Shown: in pieces, positions 7,557 to 13,562 of the stretch
Layout of the letters: each line of letters starts with the position of its first letter
Numbering within the stretch: position 1 is the first letter of the stretch
Assembly (NCBI GenBank): GCA_027003085.1
Contig: JALWYR010000199.1
Coordinates: 1-13,562 of the forward strand
Length of the DNA: 13,562 nt
Origin: Flavobacteriales bacterium
GTDB lineage: Bacteria > Bacteroidota > Bacteroidia > Flavobacteriales > Flavobacteriaceae
Direction: 5' to 3'
Position numbers and translations under genes: made by a program
Notes under the pieces: generated by a model
The model's database searches: none
The model's input: only the letters and a program-made list of their open reading frames with translations
Told to the model about the DNA's origin: nothing

Positions 7557-8609
7557 TTAGCAAATACGCGGAAGTTGTTCGCCCACGGGCATGTGAACAA
7601 CCCTCCGGCCGCCGAGCGTGGTGTTCATCAATACTTTGCCGGGATGATCGGCGGTTACTTCGCCCAGCACGGCGGCTTTTGCGGTTTTGGGGTTTTGGTG
7701 CAAGAAATGCACCATTTTGTCGGCTATTTCGGGCTTGACAATGGCAATGAAAACACCTTCGTTGGCCGAATAAAGCGGGTCGAGGCCGAGCATTTCGCAG
7801 GCGGCTTTTACTTGCGGCAAAACCGGAATATTTTCGCTGATGATATCAATACCCAAACCGGTTTGTTGAGCCGTTTCGTTGAGCACTGTGGCTACGCCGC
7901 CGCGGGTAGGGTCGCGGAAAAATTTGATGTCAGCACCGAATTTGTCCAGTAAATCCTTAATCACGTGATTGAGGTTGGTGGTGTCGCTTTCGATTTCGGT
8001 TTCGAAAGTCAATCCTTCGCGGATAGACAGAATGGCGATACTGTGAGCGGCAATGTGGTTGCTCAGGATGATTTTGTCGCCGGGCTCAATCCGGTTAGGA
8101 GAGATGTTTGCCTTGGGATGAATTTTTCCCAAGCCGGTGGTGTTGATAAAAATCTTGTCGCCTTTGCCTTTGTCCACCACTTTGGTGTCGCCGGTTACCA
8201 CAAACACGCCCGCTTCGCGGGCGGCGTGTTCGATGCTACAAAGAATTTTCCAAAAATCTTTGACCGGCAGGCCTTCTTCGATGATAAAACTCAGCGAAAG
8301 ATATTGCGGAATACCGCCGCACATGGCCACATCATTGACGGTTCCGTTGACGGCCAATTCGCCGATATTTCCACCCGGAAAAAACACCGGATTGATGACA
8401 AAACTATCGGTGGAAAAGGCCGTTTGTCCTTCCAAGTGTAGTATGGCTCCGTCGTGGCGGAGGTCCAAAAAGTCGTTTTTCAGCCGTTTGAAAACGCCAC
8501 CATCGAGGAGTTTGTTGGTGAGTTTGCCACCGCTTCCGTGGGCCAGGGTAATTACCGGAAAGTCGAAATCGGGTTCGGGACAGGGAAATTCGGTTTTTTT
8601 ATTTTTCAT
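7557..8609 (-). CDS. hypE: Hydrogenase maturation protein HypE (carbamoyl dehydratase)
   Basis: HypE receives a carbamoyl group from HypF on its C-terminal cysteine and uses ATP to dehydrate it to a thiocyanate, the source of the CN ligands of the [NiFe] centre. The 350-residue product ends in PRIC, so the obligatory C-terminal Cys350 is present. AIR-synthase-like features are visible: the N-terminal glycine loop AHGSGGKL (23-30), 'DGAILHLEGQTAFSTDSF' (about 53-70), 'GGNIGELAVNGTVNDVAMCGG', 'VTGDTKVV', and FFRDPTRGGVAT in the second half, followed by 'SANEGVFIAI'. Length is normal. It lies 18 bases downstream of the DUF4143-type ATPase and 15 bases upstream of the nickel transporter, so all three are probably cotranscribed. 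The partner hypF is at the right edge of the window. Confidence 0.96.
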   Translation of the reverse strand: MKNKKTEFPCPEPDFDFPVITLAHGSGGKLTNKLLDGGVFKRLKNDFLDLRHDGAILHLEGQTAFSTDSFVINPVFFPGGNIGELAVNGTVNDVAMCGGIPQYLSLSFIIEEGLPVKDFWKILCSIEHAAREAGVFVVTGDTKVVDKGKGDKIFINTTGLGKIHPKANISPNRIEPGDKIILSNHIAAHSIAILSIREGLTFETEIESDTTNLNHVIKDLLDKFGADIKFFRDPTRGGVATVLNETAQQTGLGIDIISENIPVLPQVKAACEMLGLDPLYSANEGVFIAIVKPEIADKMVHFLHQNPKTAKAAVLGEVTADHPGKVLMNTTLGGRRVVHMPVGEQLPRIC

Positions 8610-8627
8610 GCTACTATCTTTTTTCGG

Positions 8628-9914
8628 TTAATAAGGATTATAACAAATCGACGGTACGGCATACAAGGGAATATTGACCATCCAGTCCTCTTTCCTGTAA
8701 TCGGACAAGGAAAGCCGGATACATTTGTCCGGATGATATTTTTGGCAGAAAAAGCGTAAGCTTTTGCTTTTCAGATTCTCTTTGGCTTTTACTTCAATGG
8801 CCATCACCCGGTTTTCGGATTGCACAACAAAATCGATTTCGCTTGCATTTTCCGATGCCCAATAGTAAGGCGTAAAACAAGGTTTGAGTTGTTGCATAAC
8901 GTATTGTTCGGTAAAAGCGCCCTTGAACTCGGTGAAAATTTTGGATTCTTCCAAAATAATTTTTACATCCAACCCGGCCATGGCGCCCAGTAATCCGGTA
9001 TCGTTCAAAAAGACTTTGAAAGCTTTGGCGTCGGCATAGGATTTTAAAGGGAGCGCCGGTTTGCTAATCCTGTAAACTTTGTGTATCAATCCGCTGTTTA
9101 CCAGCCATTGGAGCGCTTTTTCAAAATCTTTGGCCCGGGCCCCCTTTTTGATGTGACCGAAAATGAATTTTTTGTTTTCTTTGGCCAATTGCGAAGGTAT
9201 GGCGTCCCACACCATCCGTATCCTGGGTAAAATCTCAACCGGTGCATGTTTGCCGAAATCCAATTCGTAGGACAACAGGATGTCTTTTTGAATTTTTCTT
9301 ACCCGGGTAAAATCTTTTTGCTCCGAATAGGTTTTCACCACTTCGGGCATCCCGCCGGTAATATAATAATGCATCAAGCGTTCGATGTATTTGTCCTTGA
9401 AAATTTTGACCAGGTTCCATTTTTCTTGCAATATTAAATCCAACAGGTTTTCATCGCCTAGGGCCATTAAAAATTCGGCAAAATTCATTGGATACAAATC
9501 CAAAAACTCCACTTTGCCCACCGGAAAACTCCCCAAGGACATGCCCAGATAACTTCCCGCTACCATAACATCGAGCTCCAAGGGACTTTCGTTGAAATAT
9601 TTTAAGGCGGTCAATCCCCCGGGCGCTTCTTGAATTTCGTCCAAAATAAGGAGGGTTTTTCCGGGTATGATTTTTTTACCCGTTTCCACTTGAAGTGCCG
9701 TTAATATCCTTTCTACGTTGAAATTTTCTTGGAACAAGGAGCGGAGATGGGTGCTTTCTTCGAAATTCACATAAACCGTATCGTCATATTCGTTTTTGCC
9801 GAAATGTTTCATCAGCCATGTTTTTCCCACCTGACGCGCCCCCCTGATGACCAAAGGTTTTTTGGCGGGATTGGTTTTCCAGTTAATCAAATATTGATAT
9901 GCTAAGCGTTTCAT
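8628..9914 (-). CDS. AAA-type ATPase with C-terminal DUF4143 nuclease-like domain
   Basis: A 428-residue protein of a large, poorly understood family. N-terminal P-loop ATPase: Walker A GARQVGKT (25-32), Walker B LLILDEIQE (Asp92-Glu93), then a VAGSYLG segment where family members often have a GS-rich sensor. The middle has 'YYITGGMPEVV' and 'DILLSYELDFGKH', standard for this family. The C-terminal DUF4143 region carries an IDFVVQ...AIEVKAK pattern (Asp361, Glu374-Val-Lys376), resembling a PD-(D/E)xK nuclease active site. Biological role is not established; a DNA-linked or toxin-like role has been guessed for the family. The ATG at 9914 is preferred over a TTG at 9929 because the -7 box (9927-9934) overlaps the latter. 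It interrupts the hyp cluster on the same strand, 102 bases after hypX and 18 before hypE, and appears to have its own promoter and operator array. Probably a later insertion. Confidence 0.88.
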   Translation of the reverse strand: MKRLAYQYLINWKTNPAKKPLVIRGARQVGKTWLMKHFGKNEYDDTVYVNFEESTHLRSLFQENFNVERILTALQVETGKKIIPGKTLLILDEIQEAPGGLTALKYFNESPLELDVMVAGSYLGMSLGSFPVGKVEFLDLYPMNFAEFLMALGDENLLDLILQEKWNLVKIFKDKYIERLMHYYITGGMPEVVKTYSEQKDFTRVRKIQKDILLSYELDFGKHAPVEILPRIRMVWDAIPSQLAKENKKFIFGHIKKGARAKDFEKALQWLVNSGLIHKVYRISKPALPLKSYADAKAFKVFLNDTGLLGAMAGLDVKIILEESKIFTEFKGAFTEQYVMQQLKPCFTPYYWASENASEIDFVVQSENRVMAIEVKAKENLKSKSLRFFCQKYHPDKCIRLSLSDYRKEDWMVNIPLYAVPSICYNPY

Positions 9915-9926
9915 TGTTTTTTGGAG

Positions 9927-9934
9927 CAAATATA
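9927..9934 (-). promoter_or_regulatory. Candidate -7 box of the ATPase gene
   Basis: Minus strand TATATTTG, an exact TAnnTTTG match, ending 12 bases before the ATG at 9914. No good -33 TTG lies 19-21 bases upstream; that space is filled by the first 24-bp repeat, with which the box shares its outermost base. This arrangement fits a promoter whose activity depends on, or is blocked by, a protein bound at the repeats. Confidence 0.45.
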
Positions 9935-10014
9935 CACTTTTTCCTACGAAAAAATGTTATTGAACACACTTTTTCCTACGAAAAAATGTAACAAGCCACA
10001 TTTTTCCCTTGGAA
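9934..10014. repeat. Tandem 24-bp operator-like repeats, 32-bp period
   Basis: Two identical 24-bp copies lie at 9934-9957 and 9966-9989. Each starts ACACTTTTTCC and ends GAAAAAATGT, and each is an imperfect palindrome (ACA.TTTTT...AAAAA.TGT). The linker is 8 bases (9958-9965). A third, degraded half-copy starts exactly 32 bases further on (ACATTTTTCCC at 9998-10008), again after 8 bases. A period of 32 bp is about three turns of B-DNA, so sites would lie on one helical face. The array sits directly upstream of the ATPase -7 box and ends at the hypX stop codon. Confidence 0.7.
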
Positions 10015-10016
10015 TT

Positions 10017-11771
10017 TTATTTGTTGTTTCCGTTATATTCATAACTTTCCCATTTACGTCGTCTGAAAATTTTTCGCCGGGCCGAATAGAGATTTTCGGG
10101 CAGGTGAATATCGGGCCGGAAAATTTTACGGACAAAACAATGCCGGCGTTCATTGTAGTTCCAATTGTCCTCATAGAAATTCTTTCGCATTTGTTCCAAT
10201 TCTTCTTCGCGGTATTTTTCCAAGGGTTTGTTACGCTCGTCCTTCATGCGTTGGAATTTCTTGGCTTTGAGCAATTTGTCGAAGTAGGATAAGCGGGCCA
10301 CTTTGCGGGCTTCGTCCCTGACGTATGGCATGAATTCTTCGGGTGTTTGTCCGTGATAGCCGTCGATCATACCGGCTTCGTAGAGCAAATGCACACCCCA
10401 GGGGAGGCAATCCTGCGTAATCCGTTCGGCCTTTTCAAATCCGATACGTTTCGGCAGTAAATAAGTCCAATATTCCGAGCCGTAAAGCCCCATGTTTTTG
10501 GTGTGCGGATTGAGCACAATGCCTTCGCGGGCCAAAATTTTGTCCGCCGCCAGCGCGATGGACACACCGCCGGCGCCCGCATTGCCCTGCAAGGCGGCGA
10601 TGATGTAACGGTCGGTGGTGAGGATAATTTCTTTGATTAAATCGTCTATGGCATTGATATTTTTCCAGGATTCGTCGGCGGGATTTCCGGCGGCTTCGAT
10701 GATGTTCAAATGAATGCCGTTGGACCATAAATCCCTTCCGCCTGTCAAAACGATGATTTCGGCCTTTTCTTTGGCTTGAATGAAAGTTTCACGCAAACGG
10801 TCGCATTGTCCGGCACTCATAGCGCCGTTGTAGAAATCAAAGTGCAAATATCCGATGCGTGGTTCTTCTTCGTCTTGTTCAAAACGAATATCCCGCCAAG
10901 TTTGATAGGAAATTTCATCAAAAGGCGAAAGTTCCGATACGGGAATCCGGTTGGCATGCTCACCCAAAACCATGGTGGCCGGCAATTTGATGGCTCCGGG
11001 TCCGGGTTTACGGAGTTGCGTAATCCAAATCGCGCCATCACCCGTAGCGATGCAAATGCCGTAGTGCCGTCGGACAAGTATTTCGCCGGGTTTTCCTTGA
11101 AGTTTTTCCTCGGGATAGGCACCGAAAACATGATATTTTTGTCCGTCGATGAGCGTAGTAGCCCCGGGCTGGCTGTCGGCGGCGCGGATTTTTCTTAAAA
11201 TATTTCCGGTGGGTTCGTTCCAGGAAAAAGCAAAATCTTCTTCACGGGTTTTTCGGTTCCAACGGCCTTTAATCTCGGGATTGGAATAATCCAAAGGTTC
11301 GGGCCGGAAATTTCCGCTTTCGAATTTTTCCACGGCTTCCAGCACGGCTTGGGCTGCCGCTTGGGTTACTTCGCACCGGTAAAGTTCGCTTTTAGTAACA
11401 CCGGGTCGCATTTTAAAATTCCGGGTGGCCCAAATATCGCCGGCGTCCATTTTGTCCACGGCTTCCAGGATGGTTACGCCCCATTGTTTTTCGTCACGCA
11501 AAATGGCCCAATCCAAGGACGAGGCCCCGCGGTCGCCTTTGATGCCGGGATGGACAATCAATGTGGTATAATTTTTCCAAATTTCTCCGGGAATTTTTTG
11601 GTTCAAATAAGGTGCAATGATTAAATCGGGTTGATAATTGCGGGTTTCTTCGATAACTTCCCGGGGTGTGGTAAAAATCACCACATGCACTTCGTGGTTG
11701 TGGCGGTCGAGTTCGGTCCACAAGCGCTGGGCCATGCCGTTGAAGGAGGTGGTGATAAATTGGATTTTCAT
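10017..11771 (-). CDS. hypX: HypX, CO-forming hydrogenase maturation protein
   Basis: HypX supplies the CO ligand of the [NiFe] active site from N10-formyl-tetrahydrofolate through a formyl-CoA intermediate (known for the family). The 584-residue product has the full architecture: a formyltransferase domain (about 1-190) with VHPGIKGDRGASSLDWAI (His74 onward) and MDAGDIW (Asp109), a formyltransferase C-terminal-like domain (about 200-285), and an enoyl-CoA hydratase/crotonase-like domain (about 325-510) with IVLTGGRDLWSNGIHLN and the oxyanion-hole glycines GNAGAGG (396-402). A basic C-terminal tail follows. The first Met of MKIQFITTSFNG fits the family start; an in-frame extension to 11849 lies inside hypD. 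It begins one base after the hypD stop, so translation is probably coupled. HypX is found mostly where hydrogenase is made under oxygen, which is informative about lifestyle. Confidence 0.94.
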   Translation of the reverse strand: MKIQFITTSFNGMAQRLWTELDRHNHEVHVVIFTTPREVIEETRNYQPDLIIAPYLNQKIPGEIWKNYTTLIVHPGIKGDRGASSLDWAILRDEKQWGVTILEAVDKMDAGDIWATRNFKMRPGVTKSELYRCEVTQAAAQAVLEAVEKFESGNFRPEPLDYSNPEIKGRWNRKTREEDFAFSWNEPTGNILRKIRAADSQPGATTLIDGQKYHVFGAYPEEKLQGKPGEILVRRHYGICIATGDGAIWITQLRKPGPGAIKLPATMVLGEHANRIPVSELSPFDEISYQTWRDIRFEQDEEEPRIGYLHFDFYNGAMSAGQCDRLRETFIQAKEKAEIIVLTGGRDLWSNGIHLNIIEAAGNPADESWKNINAIDDLIKEIILTTDRYIIAALQGNAGAGGVSIALAADKILAREGIVLNPHTKNMGLYGSEYWTYLLPKRIGFEKAERITQDCLPWGVHLLYEAGMIDGYHGQTPEEFMPYVRDEARKVARLSYFDKLLKAKKFQRMKDERNKPLEKYREEELEQMRKNFYEDNWNYNERRHCFVRKIFRPDIHLPENLYSARRKIFRRRKWESYEYNGNNK

Positions 11772-11772
11772 T

Positions 11773-12903
11773 TCAGGATTTGGATTTGATTTTGTTGAGA
11801 TCCAACATTTCGGGCCGGAGCATGTCCGAGAAATGATAGTAGGCCGCACAGGCGCCTTCGGAGCTTACCATGGGTGCGCCCAAAGGATTTTCGGGCGTAC
11901 ATTCCTTGCCAAAAGCCGGACATTGATAGGGTTTGATGATGCCTTTCATGATTTCGCCGGCCAGACATTTTTGGTTTTCTTCGGCTTCTTGGATGTCCAC
12001 CTTGAATTTTTTCACGGCATCAAAGTCGGCATATTTATCCTTGATTTTGTATCCGCTGTTGGGAATAAGTTCCATACCGCGCCACACTTGGTCGGTTACT
12101 TCAAACACTTCGAAAATGATTTCCTGTGCCGGAATATTTCCTTCTTCGGTAACGGCGCGGGTGTATTGATTTTCCACTTCATAACGACCTTCTTCCAATT
12201 GTTTGACGGCCATCAATATTCCCTGCAACAAATCGATGGGTTCAAAACCGGTTACAATGAGCGGAATTTTGAATTTTTCAGCCAAGGGATAATATTCCCA
12301 ATAACCCATGATGCTACACACATGGCCGGCAAGTAGGAACGCGTCGATATGGCTGTCCACATCTTCCATCACGTTTTCGATGGCAGGAGGAACCAAGACG
12401 TGTGAAACGAGCAGTGAAAAGTTTTTCAGGCCTAATTTTTTGGCATGAAGCACCGCAAGCGCATTGGCCGGTGCGGTGGTTTCGAATCCTACGGCAAAAA
12501 AGACCACTTCGCGGTCGGGGTTTTGTTGGGCAATGCGGATGGCTTCGAGTGGGGAGTATAGAATTCGCACATCCGCGCCGCCGGCTTTGGCTTCCAATAA
12601 ACTTTTACGCGAACCCGGCACGCGCAACATATCGCCGAAACTGCACATAATCACGCCTTCTTTTTCGGCCAGATAAACGGCTTTGTCGATCAAATGCAAG
12701 GGCGTAACACAAACCGGACAGCCGGGTCCGTGCACCATGGCTATTTCCTTGGGCAACATGTCCAAAATGCCGTTTTTGACCAAACTGTGGGTTTGTCCGC
12801 CGCAAACTTCCATAATGGTCCACGGACGTGTAACGGTTTTCTTGATTTCGTTCAGAATATTTTTGGCTATCTCGGAATTTCGGAATTCGTTCAGATATTT
12901 CAT
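11773..12903 (-). CDS. hypD: Hydrogenase maturation protein HypD
   Basis: HypD, together with HypC, is the scaffold on which the Fe(CN)2CO unit is built before transfer to the hydrogenase large subunit. The 376-residue product has every hallmark: the iron/cyanide motif EVCGGQTHSL with Cys34, GPGCPVCVTP with Cys62 and Cys65, 'SFGDMLRVPGS', 'GFETTAPA', 'AGHVCSIMG', and the C-terminal [4Fe-4S] region with Cys313, Cys328, Cys335 and Cys352 (spacing C-x14-C-x6-C-x16-C, ending in MVSSEGACAAYY). The start codon overlaps the hypF stop by four bases (ATGA), and hypX follows after one base, so hypF-hypD-hypX form a tightly coupled unit. No hypC is found between hypF and hypD or elsewhere in the window. 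Confidence 0.97.
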   Translation of the reverse strand: MKYLNEFRNSEIAKNILNEIKKTVTRPWTIMEVCGGQTHSLVKNGILDMLPKEIAMVHGPGCPVCVTPLHLIDKAVYLAEKEGVIMCSFGDMLRVPGSRKSLLEAKAGGADVRILYSPLEAIRIAQQNPDREVVFFAVGFETTAPANALAVLHAKKLGLKNFSLLVSHVLVPPAIENVMEDVDSHIDAFLLAGHVCSIMGYWEYYPLAEKFKIPLIVTGFEPIDLLQGILMAVKQLEEGRYEVENQYTRAVTEEGNIPAQEIIFEVFEVTDQVWRGMELIPNSGYKIKDKYADFDAVKKFKVDIQEAEENQKCLAGEIMKGIIKPYQCPAFGKECTPENPLGAPMVSSEGACAAYYHFSDMLRPEMLDLNKIKSKS

Positions 12904-13562
12904 AATGCTTTCAGTTTTTGCAGTCCGTAAATGATTTGCCCGAAGCCGATACCTTCATCGTTGGGCGAAAGTTCTTTGTGAAAATATAGTTTTTTAGCGG
13001 TTTTTTCAAATATTTTTAAAATTAATCCCGTTAAAACGGCATTTTGAAAAACCCCACCCGAAAAAGTAATGTATTTATAGTTATATTTTTCGGCCACGAG
13101 GAAAATATAACGGGCCAATGACAAATGAAACCGGGCGGCAATAAGGGATTTTTCCGCTCCTGTAAATAAATCTTCAAGTATTTGACCGGTAATAAATTCC
13201 GTAAAATTTTCAGGCAGTTCATCAATCAGGTATGAAAGACGAAAATCAATGTCTTTATCCGAAAAATATTGCCAAGCCAAATTTTCCAGTCGAATGGATG
13301 CTTCTGCATCGTAGGAATGAATGTCCGTAAGGTTCAAAATCGAAGCAACGACATCAAACAAACGGCCCATGCTGGTGGACAGGAGTTGGGATTGGCGGAT
13401 GATTTTGGGATAATTTTCCCATTCGGAGTCATTAAATTTATTTTGAAGTAATGAAATTTTACCGGGAGCATATTCCGACAATACGGACAAAGCCGAAATA
13501 CGCGGTTCGCGCACCATTTTATCGCCCAAAATATGTTTAAATGTGCCAATATGCGCTATGCG
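12900..13562 (-). CDS. hypF: Hydrogenase maturation carbamoyltransferase HypF, C-terminal part
   Basis: HypF transfers a carbamoyl group from carbamoyl phosphate to the C-terminal cysteine of HypE, the first step of CN ligand synthesis. Only the last 220 residues are in the window; the frame is open to the right edge, so the gene is cut by the window and not broken. Recognisable parts of the Kae1-like carbamoyltransferase domain are RIAH near the edge followed by GDKMVREPRISALSVL, 'STSMGRLFDVVASIL', the SGGVFQNAVL motif and the terminal PNDEGIGFGQ (the family usually has NDGGI.xGQ). Complete HypF proteins have about 750 residues, so the acylphosphatase, zinc-finger and YrdC-like domains should lie beyond 13562. 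The stop overlaps the hypD start by four bases. Confidence 0.93.
   Translation of the reverse strand, partial: RIAHIGTFKHILGDKMVREPRISALSVLSEYAPGKISLLQNKFNDSEWENYPKIIRQSQLLSTSMGRLFDVVASILNLTDIHSYDAEASIRLENLAWQYFSDKDIDFRLSYLIDELPENFTEFITGQILEDLFTGAEKSLIAARFHLSLARYIFLVAEKYNYKYITFSGGVFQNAVLTGLILKIFEKTAKKLYFHKELSPNDEGIGFGQIIYGLQKLKAL

Noticed and set aside
9934..9989. Short CRISPR-like array
   Set aside because: Only two full repeats with an 8-base linker, no spacers of usual length and no cas genes. An operator array explains the phasing better.
11773..11849. N-terminal extension of HypX
   Set aside because: The extra 26 residues would be encoded inside hypD and do not resemble the family. MKIQFITT is the natural start at 11771.
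11846..11966. HypD has Pro instead of Cys in GA(P)MVSSEG, as if a cluster ligand were lost
   Set aside because: Four well-spaced cysteines (313, 328, 335, 352) remain, and GAPMVSSEGAC is a form I recognise in ordinary HypD proteins, so I do not consider it a defect.
12900..13529. A complete small gene starting with TTG at 13529
   Set aside because: The frame continues without a stop to the window edge and the upstream residues (RIAH...) match HypF. It is the 3' part of a cut-off hypF.

Overview
The window reads as a stretch of a Bacteroidota chromosome. The evidence is indirect but consistent: start regions lack clear Shine-Dalgarno sequences, several intergenic regions carry the Bacteroidota-type -7 box (TAnnTTTG), and the protein sequences look typical of that phylum. 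The species cannot be named from this sequence.

Left part (1-6169): A GC-rich non-coding edge is followed by nhaD (Na+/H+ antiporter, minus strand). The 5' leader of nhaD contains a strong intrinsic-terminator-like hairpin. A small AT-rich lipoprotein gene lies on the plus strand. The housekeeping genes lon (ATP-dependent protease) and recR (recombination mediator) follow on the minus strand. Divergent to recR is a remnant of an adenine-specific DNA methyltransferase. It keeps the SAM-binding motif I and the extreme C-terminus but has lost the middle, including the catalytic NPPY region.

Middle (6170-6866): About 700 bp without a credible gene. It is a mosaic of palindromic repeats: a ~115-130 bp imperfect palindrome, two copies of an ATTCCC...GGGAAT hairpin repeat, and a very GC-rich island of short imperfect repeats. 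The same GGAGCGCCCG(A/C)AGGGCGCG hairpin occurs near both ends.

Right part (6867-13562): A minus-strand [NiFe]-hydrogenase maturation cluster, in transcription order hypF (3' part only) - hypD - hypX - DUF4143-type ATPase - hypE - histidine-rich nickel-transporter-like protein. HypF and HypE make the cyanide ligands of the active-site iron, HypD assembles the Fe(CN)2CO unit, and HypX is the family that supplies CO from formyl-tetrahydrofolate, usually in organisms that make hydrogenase in the presence of oxygen. The membrane protein at the end probably supplies nickel. hypA, hypB, hypC and the hydrogenase structural genes are not in the window.

The most unusual feature is inside this cluster. 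A DUF4143-type ATPase, a family otherwise unrelated to hydrogenases, sits between hypX and hypE. It has its own -7 box, and immediately upstream are two exact 24-bp repeats, plus a degenerate third, phased at 32 bp. This looks like a dedicated operator array that could also control hypE and the nickel transporter.
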